A stretch of 64,000 nucleotides of DNA, from the NCBI GenBank assembly GCA_029891345.1, contig CM057009.1, positions 228,523,120 through 228,587,119 on the forward strand, written 5' to 3'. The notes under the pieces are model-generated. The model saw only the letters and a program-made list of their open reading frames with translations, searched no databases and was not told the origin of the DNA. The translations under genes were made by a program, and so were the position numbers. Below are positions 44,171 to 57,179 of the stretch, piece after piece. Numbering within the stretch: position 1 is the stretch's first letter; every line of letters starts with the position of its first letter. The stretch comes from Dryococelus australis. Its lineage: Eukaryota > Arthropoda > Insecta > Phasmatodea > Phasmatidae.

Positions 44171-45360
44171 CATGCGTAATCGTCTCTGTGTGCAAGATAC
44201 TGAACAAGTGTGCAGCGTTTCCTTGAGAAACCTACCTCTTAGATAACTTAAAAATCATTCCTATTTCATAAAATATTTGAAATATTTTCTTATTATCATA
44301 CAATAAAGTAAAAATATATTTAGCTTATAGTTTCTTGTCGTGCATTTACATCGAGGTCCTTTATTCGTAAACTGAGCTTTCGCCCAAGTACTACAACGGT
44401 AATGCGAATACCTGTTTACATTTGGACAGCTTCGTTTGGTATGATCGATGTGAATGTGAACTGAACCAGGCTTTAGTGTGAAATCATTCAACGGACACCT
44501 TGGAAAATGCTTGAAGTAACGAGTATAGATAACCATGAGGCTGGTATTTTCCGCTCACTGTAGCGCCCGTCCGTGTCCAGCCAATTACTGAAGGACGAGG
44601 GAGCTCAATAGGGCCACGGTGTCTGGCGCGAGCAGTAGTGTGAGCTGCAAGCAGTGGGAACCTCACACAACCAGGCGGTCTATGGCGCAGTTGAATGGGG
44701 AAACCACCTGCCTACCTGTTCGTTTTGTCTCGGCACTAGGCACGCCTTGTAAAAAAAATGCCTGCTTGGCTTCTTTACTCAAGCAAATTCCAGCTTTAGA
44801 ATTAAAATCGACTTCATTTTTTGTTCGTGAATATTATCTTTCGAATGCAAAGTTAGGGTGGAAACATGTTGAGATTGTTTTTAATACTGTATTTATTCGT
44901 AGTTACACGTATTCGATTAGATGAACACAAATATAGTTTGACTAAATGTAATACACTGCAAATACATGACATTATTTCCTATATAAATTTTCATGTCATA
45001 TGTTTTCTCTTTCGTATTTTTGTTATTTGTTTTTATTTGCTTACCAAACATTTAATTGTAGGGCTGGAAGTATTAACACTGACAAGGGAGCTGGAGCATC
45101 TGTGTTACAGACCATAATATGAACTGAAACTGGGTATTTGCGAGTTTCATACGAAAAAAGTCTGCCACAAAGTAACTTTCCTTTCTGCGATCTGTCATTT
45201 AAATTTGAATTGACCAGTTTCTAGTAATGTCTGGCCCAATGCTATTACAATATATTAGAAGAACCTCGTTTATTGTGTTCTGCTGTAAATATTGTTTTTT
45301 TCTCACTCTTGGTCCAGTTCCTCCAGAATATTCTCAGTTGGGTTCAGGTCAGGTGAGAGT
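44170..45360. other. Unassigned stretch with a signal-peptide-like frame
   Basis: A plus-strand frame at 44,866-45,117 begins MLRLFLILYLFVVTRIRLDE, which looks like a signal peptide, and continues KYSLTKCNTLQIHD, weakly like a unit of the Cys-rich gene downstream. It may be the 5' part of that gene. Otherwise nothing recognised. Confidence 0.25.
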
Positions 45361-45362
45361 GA

Positions 45363-46091
45363 TTGGGTATTGTATGGCGTATGGGGTGTGTTGTAGACGA
45401 TCAATATCGCAGTATGACTGTGTTTAGTGTGATGTTGCAAATAGAAGTCGTCGGTTCGGCCAGTTTTCTGCACGTTCTTATCGATTTTCTGTTGCAGAAT
45501 ATCTTCGTAGAAACAATTATCTATAATATTATCAACGAAGAATATTCTCCTTCAACGAGAAACTGCCATGCATCCCTATACGATGATATCACTAGCTGCA
45601 TGATCGACACTAAGTTAACTATTTTCCAGACCCCTTTCTGTATCCAGCTCTGCAATGGGGAAGAATGCTGGAATTTCTCACCAACAAGTGCAGAATATAA
45701 GTATGAAGAACGAGACTTGTGCGATGAAGATAACAGTCAGGTGATTAATATGCGACCTGATAGTGAAATGCAATGTCATCCAAATGAACTAAGGGTTCGT
45801 GTTCAAGGTGAATAAATATCGAAATACCCAGGGTATAAACAAACAAATTATATATTAAGGAGGGAATTCTATGACAGTCCAACAATGTGGACAGAGACCT
45901 GCAATAATAAGGAACATGTCACTCAAATTCAAGGGAATTACCGACTTCATTGCCGCACTTTGTGGAATGTGGAAGTGCAAGTTATGACTAAGAAATACTT
46001 GTGCCTGCAAATTTCACTTAACCAAGATGTCGTTGGGAAAATAGTAAATTCAAGATGGTGATGGAACGTGTGTGACTAAAACACAGAGTGA

Positions 46092-46144
<53 letters not shown>

Positions 46145-48150
46145 GAAGAACCAGATGACGGAATAACAGTTACGATGGTGAATTTCGAGCCGGTAGGTAG
46201 GTACGCAAGTATTACTCTGGGATATAGGAGATTATAATTTCGAGCATAAGATAATATCTCATTACATATTCAAATGCAAAATGGAGAAGAGCATTGGCAT
46301 TTTTCTTTAATTAATCCGAAATATACTTAAAAAGATTTGGATGTTTGTTATATACACCATTGTGCTTGGTATAATTTACGTCCTTAGAGTGAGTTGCCCT
46401 AGAGTGTTAACGAACTAGCATGTGAAGCTCAAGCCAAATACATCATGAAATGTATTTCATTCCAAAAAATTAAATTCATAATGCAAAAGGACTTTTGCCA
46501 TATTCCTATAGCGTGGAGAGAAAAATGTGCCCACAAAGAACACGTTCCTCCAATAGATAACCAAGAATTAATGTCCCCCTGTGGTATGTGATAATGCAAA
46601 TTTTCCTATTCAAGAATTTCTCATTCAAGTAATTGGTGGAGTGCTCACATCTAATCCTGTTAACTGGTGGAGCGCTCATGTCTAATTAGCAAATGATAAA
46701 TCTTAACATATTAATGACAGACTATATAAAGGCATGTGTGAGATAATAAACTGTAATTTCTTTAAACCTTTCAATGGGGTGTTACAATTTGAAGTGTGCA
46801 ACGATATTGAACATTGGTGGTAACCTTCGATGCCAGTCTCGGTACCAGATTCGGTGAAGGCCTGGCACACAACGATTGTGCTGTGAGGTATCATAGCCCT
46901 GGAATGAATTTATATGTACATTAGAAGACCTGACGTTAGCTAGCCTTAGCAAAGAGATAGTAGAAGAATGGGGAAATGAAGTAATCGCCTATCAACTTAC
47001 CCTTACCAGACCTCATTCTGGAACTACTATCGACTGGAAGGAAACCTGTGACAGAGATATTCACATCTTCATTTTCGAACAAAGGAGTATAGCATTTCCA
47101 ACTATGTGTAATATTTATGGGCGTGAAGTGGCTAATTAAGAATGACGTTCCAGCCGAATGCCAAGTACTCGTTTATTGAACATTGTTTGTATTCTGTAAG
47201 GTATGAAGTGTCGTATTCACATTTCATGTATAAGGAAATGTGTGTTTCTGATGTTCATTTTAAATGTTTGTATTGGAATGGCTATATGTTAAAACATAAT
47301 AAACGCTGTAGTTTAATTAAATGTAATATTTCAAAGTGTCCTGAAAATCAATGTAGACCGTACATGAGAGAGTTACAATGTATCTTTAATAGTGAAGGTG
47401 AACATTTTGTGACATCCTATTGTAGGAAAAGCAAGAAATTGAAATATATTATTTACAGTGTAGAGAATACTAACTCATTTCGGTATTTCGAAGAATGCAA
47501 CAATGGTTTCACTCAATAATAATCAGTTTGGTTACTTATTGGTTAGTGGGAGTGTATCGTCAAAATGTTATGTTCATCGATCTGGGAAATTAGGAAAATT
47601 AAACTTTAATGTGCAGTCACTGTTCAATCTGAAATGGTAGATGGGGTAGTAAAAATCAATATCATACGTTGTCCTCAGTAGAGTACTGGATCACATAATA
47701 TCAACATGTTTTTCCACCCTGGAAATCATTATGTCAGTGTAAAACCAGGACAGTCTAATGTGTCTTATTTGTTTTGGTCTAATAGCCTTATGAGGGAGTT
47801 TACGGAGACATGTGATTCCTTGCTTCATTTCAGAGTGGTATATTTCCTGTTAGGTGAAAAAAAGTCATGAATTGATTCAATGTGTTGACATGACAAAGTG
47901 TCCTTTATTATATATGACTGCATCTACTCCTCTGCCCACTAGTGTGGAAGCTGTCCACTCCCACTATATACCCAGATATAGTTGAAAGTGTTCTTCTACA
48001 TTCGCCTGACTGTAAATATGTCTGTATTCTAATTTATCCTGAGCGAAAAAAACCATTACGTAAAAAATGTCCCCTCCATGAAATTACTCTTCACGGGCAG
48101 GACATAGGCCCTATACTAAATAAAGGTATGAAATCTGTTTCTTAGCAAGT
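45363..48150 (+). pseudogene. Cysteine-rich protein with weak internal repeats, unidentified
   Basis: A 150-codon frame (45,363-45,815) is followed by open stretches in shifting frames to 48,150. Related blocks recur. IQLCNGEECWNFSPTSAEYK (about 45,645) resembles IQMQNGEEHWHFSLINPKYT (46,269) and LQFEVCNDIEHWW (about 46,780). MWTETCNNKEHV (about 45,885) resembles AWREKCAHKEHV (about 46,512) and DWKETCDRDIH. In the 3' half, SLIKCNISKCPENQ and GEHFVTSYCRKSKKLKYIIY (in the 125-codon frame 47,142-47,519) resemble KINIIRCPQ and GNHYVSVKPGQSNVSYLFW (about 47,665-47,780). The architecture suggests an extracellular or surface protein of repeated domains. I do not recognise the family; host gene or viral glycoprotein are both possible. 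An AT microsatellite (46,097-46,142) interrupts it. Confidence 0.4.
46097..46142. repeat. (AT)n microsatellite
   Basis: About 23 uninterrupted AT dinucleotides lying between two repeat blocks of the Cys-rich gene. Confidence 0.95.
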
Positions 48151-49600
48151 TGGCAAACAGCTTATAACTGAATTGGTTAACACCCTAAACTTTTGTTCAA
48201 ATTTAATATCTTATTGGTTGTTAAAAAATTTTTATTATGGATGTTTTAAGACATCCTGTATAAAATTTGTGTAACTTGTGATCTAACCTGTATATTTTGT
48301 CATTTATATGGTGTTAATTCCTCAGTGATTGATTCATAATCTTTTTTTTTTGTGAAGTGTATTTTGTAAAATAAATATGTTTTAAAAACGAACCATATTA
48401 TGTCTTCTTGTATCTTTACCAAATTGCTTTAAAAGGTGTCCGTAACAGTGTAAGATGTTAATAAGCTCAAACATATACTTAGCACACAATGTTTTCTGCC
48501 AAAAATCTTTCTATCAGTTTCTAATCAATTTCATGATTTTACAGAAAAGGATAACTTCAGGACAATTTTCACAACATTTAAGTGAAATACAACAAGATTT
48601 ATTATACAACAAACAACTCTTTTAACTTATATTCATGTTTTTATGTGTAATTTCGTTAATCAAGATAAAATGTCATTTTAAAATATTACATTTTTGCGGG
48701 AGTTTAGAATTATTTCCGTCTACCTTAAAAAAGGCAAGTTATTGTATCTACAAAGAACATGAATGTAATATGTTTTAATGAAGAAACTACATTTTTGGTA
48801 GGGTTTGGCTGAAGTAAAAAATATGCCTTTCCTTATACCAATGATATTTTTAAAACGATTATCAGATGAGAAGTCATGCGATCTTTATGTACATCAAAGT
48901 TTCTCAGTCTGTGACACGTCAGACAACAGTATGGGCGGCATGGAAGAGCAATTTTAAATAATAATAATTATCTACATTAAATTAATTCTTTTTGAAGACA
49001 GAAGTTGAAGCTAATATGCTACACATTAAGTTGGTTACCCTAAATGTTCACCTTATGCCTGAATACACGACATACTACACCAGAGGTAGTCTTTCGGATC
49101 TGCTGTCAACATTGGAAATATACTTGTTGCATGTTGCACCCTCACATTTATGTCAGCTGCAATCATTACTACTGCACCAGAAATCACAATAACTCGGTAA
49201 ACAGACAATGTAATCCAATTAACTTTTCTTCATAATAAGAAGTCTCACAACCAAATGCGTTATATTCAACAATCTTCCTATCGCTACATATAGGCCTACT
49301 AGCCATTAACATCACTAGATTTAGTAGGGTAAGTTCGCAACGTAAGTATACTAACAATTCCAAGATACTTCGTACAGTTACAGCTATTATTTTGATATGC
49401 CCAAATAGTCAAAATATACTCACAGCATTCATTCAATTAAACATTGCCAGTGAAGGAGTAAACGAAAGGTAATGGTATGGATTAAAATCTCGTCGAGAGG
49501 GAGAGCTCTGAGCTGCATAAACTGGGAGGCACCAGCCATGAACTTGTTTATGGAAAGAAACCATGAATTCACTTGGTGTGATTTCTAAAATCCCTGAAAA
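48150..49600. other. Non-coding stretch
   Basis: AT-rich. Overlapping short frames at 48,992-49,235 have no recognisable similarity. Nothing else supported. Confidence 0.45.
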
Positions 49601-49604
49601 TTTT

Positions 49605-49692
49605 AACTTAGATAGGCTGGACCGAGAATCGAAACCGGGTCATCCTGAATGCGAGTCCAGTATTTTGCCACTGCGCCACATCGCTCGGTAAT
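49605..49692 (-). mobile_element. tRNA-derived SINE head
   Basis: The minus strand reads like a tRNA gene: A-box-like TGTGGCGCAGTGG (about 49,685-49,673) and B-box-like GGTTTCGATTC (about 49,640-49,628) with the usual spacing and a discriminator end GGTCCAGCC. The same type of head occurs at 56,860-56,925. The altered B box and lack of a clean acceptor stem argue against a functional tRNA. Confidence 0.65.
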
Positions 49693-49694
49693 GA

Positions 49695-50320
49695 AGTAAA
49701 CATCGCCAGATATATAGAGTAGTAAAACAGACATACGTATGAACTTAATATTGCAATTTCATACACAATTTTCATATTGTTAGAAATTGTACCACAGTCA
49801 AAAAATAATAAAAATTCATATTTATTATTGCCCCCAGTTATATCATAAATAAGCAGCATGTTTAAAATTAAAATTCCTTGACAATACGGATATAAAAAGT
49901 ATTACCATTTGGCAATAAAAAATTTAAAAATATCATATTCATCTTGAATTCAAATAATGTGTTTAATTCACGCTGTAAAATAAATCTTTCAAACAAATGT
50001 GTAAACATGCAATTTCGTGCAAACTTAGGTTCGTAATTGCAGCATAAGCGAATCCTTAAAACACATTTGCAGCCACTCGTGATGCGATTTAGACGTGACT
50101 TTTGTATAAATTTAGGCAGTCACTGTGAGATTAAATTACACGACATGTTAAGATTCTAGAATCTATTGACTCAATTTACACAACCAATGCTGTAGTTAAA
50201 CAATTATTAGCTTTTGTAGCACAAAAATACGCAACGGCGAAAAAAAAAAAAAAGAATCGATAATATTTCTAATAGAAGCTAACATTTTTTGATTCCACAC
50301 CCAAAAGTATATTAATCTTA
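49695..50320. other. Non-coding stretch
   Basis: AT-rich, no frame with recognisable similarity. Confidence 0.45.
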
Positions 50321-50329
50321 AGAACCGAT

Positions 50330-50700
50330 GAGAGCGAATGACGTGAACATCAGCAGCGTCGGAATGCAAGCATGGGGGAAATGGGAGAACCCCGAGAAAG
50401 TAAGCGCCACCGTGTGGCACGATTACCACTTGTGAAAATCCGGGATTGCATTGATGGGAGGCGACCTGCCTAGCCGCTACAACACTGCGGCCTCGAATGG
50501 GGAGTGTGCCTGTAGCGACAGACTGAAGTAGATATGGGATCCGTAGGCGAATGTTTAACCCGAGTTTGATTAGGAATGGATAACTAACATGGAGAAGCGG
50601 TGGAATGCGAGAAGGGTGAAATGGGGTTTCCCCTAGAGAACCCACCAGCAAACGGTGATATTCGCAGCGTTTCCTTCGCATTAAATACTCGGATTTCACC
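50330..50700 (-). mobile_element. tRNA-derived SINE copy
   Basis: The minus strand contains TGTTGTAGCGGCTAGGCAGG (A-box region, about 50,487-50,468) and CAATCCCGGATTTTCACAAG, then GGGGTTCTCCCATTTCCCCC (about 50,398-50,379), the same body as the copy at 43,860. The 189-codon minus frame spanning it is a by-product of a low-stop SINE sequence. Confidence 0.55.
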
Positions 50701-52990
50701 ATTCTATGCCAAAGTGGTTCATTTTCGTACATAACAAAAACTGTACATAAAGACGAATTTTTCATTATGTTGTTTCAAGAGGACACTACAGAAAAATCGT
50801 GAAAATACACCGAAATGGACAGAGTGATTTTGCACACGTAGAGCTGTAAAATTTTAGATACACATACAGGCCGTGTGATTAAAAAATATCACACCTGTAG
50901 CGCTAAAATTACATAAGCCATCGCGTATTATTTTACTAATGTTGTGGATATTCACAACTTCATGTTCTTGAGTAAAAACTAAGTAAGCTTCTTTAACTCA
51001 ACCTCATAATTACGAGTGTAAATATTTATAAACACTAGAGGGTAAAAAATATTAACTATATATATACATTTTTTAAGGTGTGCTTACGAAGTAAAACACA
51101 ACATAATTTTTACACAAAATATATTGAACAAATAATAAAATATACATAACCAAACAAAAAATTCCTGACTCCTGCGCCAGCTCTCTTCTTTGAATACTAC
51201 TCCACACCAGTATATTATTCCTTCAAATTTCACACAGGTTTTAAACTGATTTTCTAAAACAACCAAATTCCGGAAGAACAAAATATCTTTAGTTAGGCAT
51301 AACAAAAAATGTCCAGAAAATGGTTTTTACAGTTGATTAAAAATATATTTTTTTCATTTGCTTCTAAACAATAATTGCATTATAGCAAAATTGGCATTTT
51401 ATGTCACAACCTGTTACTATTCTGTCCAGTTTAGAAGTGCAGTTGGTAAAATCTAAATTATGAAGATTCAGAGAATTTTATTTAGAAATATGTTTAGGCT
51501 CCTTGCAAACAAAAGAAATATAATAATATTAAGTAACGGTTTGTGCATCCAGTTGGACCACAAAACTAGTTAACCTTCACAATTAGTTTGTTAAAACCCG
51601 CACACGCTATAAATATACTTGCAATAAGCAAGTAAGAAAACATATCAATAAAATAAACAACGGAATTTAACTTTCAAATCATAAGCATTGTACTCCATCC
51701 CCTCGTATTCATTCCACCAATACTCCACCTTCATCCTGTTTCATCTGACCCATTCTACGACTGCTTTGCTCCAGTTAGTGCCAGTCTCCTCTCATCCCAT
51801 GCTGTGAGCCTGTCTCAGGTGGGAATCACGTGTGGATTTTCGTTTATACGCGAAATATTAAATGTATTATTGATTTATAACGATCGTGGACGGACACATT
51901 TTAGCAGAAGCTACGCAGAAAAAAATATATTTATAAGTAAATTTGTGGATACGCACATAACTCTTCAGTTAGTAATATACTGCAAACATAATTATTAATA
52001 GAGATACTTTATTGTGGCCGCAGACATTAAAATTTCAAAGCAGCGAATTGTAAACACTGTGTAAATTAGTCACATGGCAATGTTTATATTTATATTAACA
52101 TGTGGCGGCAGCATACATATTGACTGAAAAGACCAATTAAGTAGGGCCTTGAATAACCGATACACAGTTCATGGTGTTTTCAATAAACGTTTATGTGCCG
52201 TGCGATCGTGAACATATGCAGAACATACAATCTCTGTGATCTTACGCCTTACATCGAGGGCTTAATGTACAACCACATGTATGACGACCGTTACAAGGAG
52301 TCAGAGTGAAGAAATAAACAAATTTTTATAAAGATGGTAAACAAGGTACAGTAAACTTTTAAACTTAGATCCCAACAAAGACGCTTTGTCGTCAAGAGTG
52401 TCTAAAATGACGGTTACAAGGAATAAAAGCGTGCCAATACAATACATGTACATATATACAAAGCCCTAAGTCCTCATTGAGTATTACGCCTTAACAACGT
52501 ATTTCAATATTCACACGTCCTCGTAACATATACTTGGGATGCACACACATTTTATAAAAAATATTTCCTTAACATTTTTGGAATATATAGCAACGAAATA
52601 ATCTACATCACAATAATGTATTTAATTTTAATTTTTTTTTAAATTTTTCCTTGGAGTCCTCGCAAGGAATGTAAGAGGCTAAATTCGTCACAGAATACCT
52701 TAAACCTACATACCCATACACATACACGCACATGTACACCAACACGCACAGGTACACATACATATACATGCACACACTTTTCTCTTTCGTCTATATTTGC
52801 TGTTGTTTCATGTGTCTATAGTTTTTGTTTTCTTTTTTGTTCCAGACCCTGTCACTGTTTACTGTCGCTGGTGGTATAGGTGAGTAGATGAAAATTACTA
52901 TGGCCCAATTCCCTGTGTGTAAGCAACGTCGCATTAGCTAGTACTCAGATAACTCTTCTATTTCGTCGTACGAATCCTATTCACATTCAG
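50700..52990. other. Non-coding stretch
   Basis: AT-rich with a short CA/TA-rich patch (52,715-52,775). No coding similarity or RNA gene recognised. Confidence 0.45.
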
Positions 52991-52999
52991 AGTCAGGTT

Positions 53000-55880
53000 C
53001 GACGACGTCCGGTGTATCGTCTTCGTCTGACTTGGCCTAAAACCTTCTGCATACTGCATACGGATTACATATTTTATTCACGCGGATATCCAATGATAAA
53101 ACTGCAACTGAAGCAGACTTTACTTTTTCAAAGATGCGAAACCCCTGTCTTGGTGATTAGTGATAAGGCACCCAAGCCTTTCAAAATGTACGTCTCTGTA
53201 GTGGCTAGGTTTTATAAGATCGCAGTAGGTGAGGAAAATATTACAAAGACATTTTATTGTTGCATTAAAGCCATTCCCGTCATACATTCGTCCAATGTCG
53301 GCGAAATTTATGAGGAACATATCATTTGTTAGCTAACTACCCAACTTGGCGAGTTTAGTAGAAGGGGCAGCAGCTGGAGAATGAAACAGATTTTGCAAAT
53401 GGACGCACACATTTCGCAATACAGGCCATTCACCATCAGTGCCTCTCACACAAAACTACCTAAATTCATTGTCAATAGGAAGGCTTGCATTAATTTTCAG
53501 TGCCAGGAATGCTGCAGTAGTAAATTTATTTCCTGCCACAGTTAATGCCAGTCAATCCATATCGTATACAGTACCTTACCGGGTTCTGAATACACAGGGA
53601 TTGTTGACTCCAGCAGTGTTGAATGAAATCAAACATTTCGAAGAGTTCAATAAAATTTCTAACTAAGTCTACTCTGTATTAGACAAATAAAGGAATATTG
53701 TAGATAAAATATTTGATAATGCCAATGAATAGTTAGTTGTACCAATACACATTTATATTGTGCGTCATGAGTAAAATGTAAACATGTTAGCCATTAAGGC
53801 CAATGGTAGTATTGCTAACCCATATTTTGTAATGATTAAAGTTATGTCAAGACTGCTTCCCAGTCAGTTGAGTAAGGAACAACTCCAAACAAATGTTTGT
53901 GACTGTTGCACTCAATACTTTAGAACTGAGGAGTAACTCACTAAACATATTGAATTATGTCAACAGTCCGATTCTGTGCAATGTACTTTCACGACTGAGG
54001 ACAAAAGGTACCTCGAATTTAAGAATTTTTCCAATTAGCAAAGAATTGGTTTTGTGGCATACTGTGATATTGAAGCCTATCTGAAACCCACGTCCACTTG
54101 CTTTCCACAAAACTAGAGAAGCAACAAAACAACGATTAACAAACATGAACCATATGCTTGTAGCGTTTTGCTCGCGTGTGCTTACTAGTTTAACACAGTA
54201 CCCGACTTTGCGGGTGAAGATTGCATGTACAGGATGGTTGCTAAATGAGTTTAATTGAAAAAGAAATGGGTTTCAGACATATAGGACGTAACTGTTCCCA
54301 TGAAGCCATTAACCATAGACGACAGAGCTAAGCTAATGGCCCAAACAAGTTGTTATATTTGTAATAAGCCGCTCGGCCAAGTTTTTAGGAACTACCATGA
54401 TAATTTGATGGGCACAGTGCGAGGCTGTGCACATAATGAATGTAATTTATTGTTCAGACTAAACTGTATTTCATTATCTGCAAAACTACGATGCCAACTT
54501 TCTTATAATGGAATTGGCTGAAAGACATGTCACAAAACCTTATGTAACTGTGGTAATTGAAAATGTGGGTAATATACCGGTGATTTGGAATGTCCTTGGA
54601 AATCACTGCCAAACTTATTCCCTTTGAGGTAAATTTCCAGTATATGCAATTATGCGTTATTGATTCTTTAATTTTATAAGCACGTCTCTGGAGATATTTG
54701 GAGGCGATTTGGATTCTACCTTGTTGAGTATCACCCAATCACAGTTTGCAGACAATGGACATTTAGGTTTGGCTTAAAAGAATGGAGTGTTTTATTGTGA
54801 CTTTGTTAATTCTATGGAGAGTATAACTGTACCTCACTCCTGCCCAAGGATTAATTTCATAATCTAATGAAAGGCGAAGTCGTTATCGATGCAGACTACT
54901 CTCATGCCCAATACGAACGGAATGCATTCCAATGTAAAAATTTGTTAGAATATGCAATCCTGTTTTTACGTGTGGACATGTCTTTATGGGGTGACGTTTT
55001 TTGAGAGTTTCAAGACTATGTGATAAGCTGAATACGGTCTATACCTCACCATGTACATCACAGCTTCCTCTCCCTCATGGGATGCTCTTTTATTTAAAAA
55101 AAAAAGGTGTGCGGCTGGACCTGTCAATGGACACAGATATGTACATTTTTGTGGAAGATGGGATCAGGGGTAGCGTTAGCCAGGTTTCCAAAAGGCACGC
55201 AGAAGCCAAAAATATTTACATGTGAGATATTTTCGACCCCAGTGTGGCAGACAAATATATTTGTTACTTTGATTTTAATGGCATTTGCAGCCAAAACCAT
55301 GAAATTCAAGCTGCCTATTGGGAATTTTGAGTGAATTGAACCGAGCATGTTTTCGACATGGAATTTCGCCAATGCAGAAAATTATGTAGAGAAGTTTTTT
55401 TCGCGGAAGTGGATTTGTCTTTTCTGGATGAGTGTAAAGATGTCCTAACTGATCTAATTCTTTCCCCAATATCTGGAATTCCTCCGAACGGCACAACTGA
55501 GAAATTTCTTTAACTTTCATGCTGCGAAAGAATAATTTTATTCACAGTGAAACACTGAAGCACTATTTGAAGTATGAAGCCAAACTCGACAGTGCTCGCT
55601 GCGTTCTGTGCTTTCAGCGGGATGCGTATATGGCTACGTATAACAATTTCAACATTCAGAAAAGTGCTCAGTCTGCGAACACTTTCTAGAAATTATTTTT
55701 TAAACTCACGAACAATTCAGTTTATGATAAAACACTAAAGAATGTCTGCCGGGAAAGGGACATATGTGTCATATCGCGATATGACGATTTATGAGGCTGC
55801 AGAATTGATTGTGCGACCTACATTCAGGGTGCGGCAAATCCTCGACATTGCCTCTATCTGTCAGTCAACTGTTTTAACTA
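53000..55880 (+). pseudogene. Protein-primed DNA polymerase B, second lineage
   Basis: Nearly full-length decayed polymerase of the Polinton/adintovirus group. In order: an N-terminal 106-codon frame (53,012-53,332); LPKFIVNRKACINFQCQ (about 53,453); EIKHFEEFNKIS (about 53,620); a C2HC-type finger, VCDCCTQYFRTEE.LTKHIEL (53,898-53,960); exonuclease I FVAYCDIEAYLKP (54,051-54,089); a zinc/HNH-like block CYICNKPLG..GCAHNECNL (54,351-54,455); FGGDLDSTLLSITQSQF (about 54,700); VEDGIRGSVSQVSKRHAEAK (55,154-55,210); palm motif A CYFDFNG (55,263-55,283); motif B KLFFKLTNNSVYDKTLKNV (55,690-55,746, Gly of NSxYG reads Asp); and RPTFRVRQILDIASICQ (end about 55,867). Motif C (DTDS) and the C-terminus are missing. 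About ten frame changes. Confidence 0.85.
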
Positions 55881-55884
55881 GCAC

Positions 55885-56640
55885 AAATTAACCAACAGTC
55901 AGCCACCATCATCTGTCAACCATCACCAGCTCTGCCATGGCATGTCAACCAACACCAACATCTGTACACCAACATGTAAACCAGCATGTAACTTCAACAT
56001 CTGCTGTGTTGGTCTATCCACCACCACTGCCAGTGAACGATCACCAATATCTCTAAACGAACATGTAATTTCAATGCGGTCTTAGAAAGGTTCTGCTTGC
56101 GAGAAAACATCTTCAGGTATGCTTCCTCTACAAGCTTCTTAAGTTTTACTACTTTGTCTTCAACTGCACAGCCAGTTTTCCTGTTTCGTCACAAGTTTAT
56201 GTGATTAATCTACTCCAACTGCCAGATTAGTGTTACTGATTCGTGAGGTCAGTGATTTGTTATTCAACTGTCATGTTTAACCTCACGCCAATGCTGAAGG
56301 GTTTAAAAGGATTCTTCCATCAAAGACAAAGAAATGTAAATAGAAGACATAAATTGATTGCGAAGATAGCGTGTGTGTGTGTAAATAATGTGTAAATATT
56401 ATGGTTGATGGATAATGTGTAATTAGTATGGTTGATGGAAAATAGATAGTGTTTAATACTGATTGTGTTTTTTTTTTTACGTTGCCTTATTTTCAACAGT
56501 GTGAGTTACACCTATTAATATTCAATAACTCGTTAACCATGTATTGAATATAATTAATAAGTATAAACGCTAACACAAAACAGTTGATCGAAGTGAGCGA
56601 CTAATACGCTTTGATGATCTCAGTTGAGATCTCTCTGGCT
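55885..56640 (+). other. CA-rich low-complexity block and AT-rich spacer after PolB
   Basis: From 55,890 to 56,060 the sequence is built of ACCAACA/CATCTG/TCAACCA-like strings recurring irregularly. Near 56,275 one frame reads FNLTPMLKGLKGFFHQRQRN, which faintly resembles part of a PolB exonuclease domain, but the match is too short to call. The rest is AT-rich. Confidence 0.35.
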
Positions 56641-56689
56641 TCGTGAGAAGACATATTTGTGTAATGAAATGGTGATAGTGTGAGGTAGG

Positions 56690-56930
56690 TAGGTAATTGG
56701 GCTTAATGGCTCGTAGACAGCGAGGTCATTATGGACGGCGAAAGGTGCGCATGGAGGAGAGATTGGGGAAGGAATCGGCCATGTCTTTGTTAGAGCAGCA
56801 TTCGCCTGGAGTGATATCTGAAAACCATGGAAAACTGAAATCAGGATGGCCCAACCAGGTATCGAACCTGGGTCCTGCCGAATGCGAGCCCAGTGTGTTA
56901 CCACTGTACCACCTCTCTCGGTTTGGTAAT
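56690..56930 (-). mobile_element. tRNA-derived SINE, well preserved
   Basis: On the minus strand a tRNA-like head starts near 56,922 with CCGAGAGAGGTGGTACAGTG (A box GTGGTACAGTGGT) and has a perfect B box GGTTCGATACC (complement of 56,858-56,868). The two box positions match a Pol III type 2 promoter. A conserved body follows (CATCCTGATTTCAGTTTTCC, TCACTCCAGGCGAATGCTG) down to about 56,690. The overlapping frames on both strands (up to 105 codons) are not genes. Confidence 0.75.
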
Positions 56931-57179
56931 TGTGCAATAAGTAGTGGGCAAGTGTATACTTGGTAAATAATTATTGTGAAGTTATGCAAGTGCATACATG
57001 CATCAGTACACAATTACATCATATACATTTTCCAAATGCATTTACACATCATTAACCGAATTGCAGCAGTCAATATCCGCGAGTGCATCAAGTTAGTCGA
57101 GCAGGAGACACCGACCAGGTAACATCGACAGAGAAGCACATGTAAGAAAGTGCATTTCCTGGAGATTCCGAAATTTTCA

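Noticed and set aside
49605-49692. Possible functional tRNA gene (minus strand)
   Set aside because: The B box is altered (GGTTTCGATTC), no clean acceptor stem was found, and the head matches other SINE copies in the window.
50196-50765. 189-codon minus-strand frame, the longest in the window
   Set aside because: It overlaps a tRNA-derived SINE copy with matches at 43.86-44.17 kb, and no protein motif is present.
56620-57013. Overlapping frames of 89-105 codons
   Set aside because: They fall on a well-preserved tRNA-derived SINE with perfect B box.
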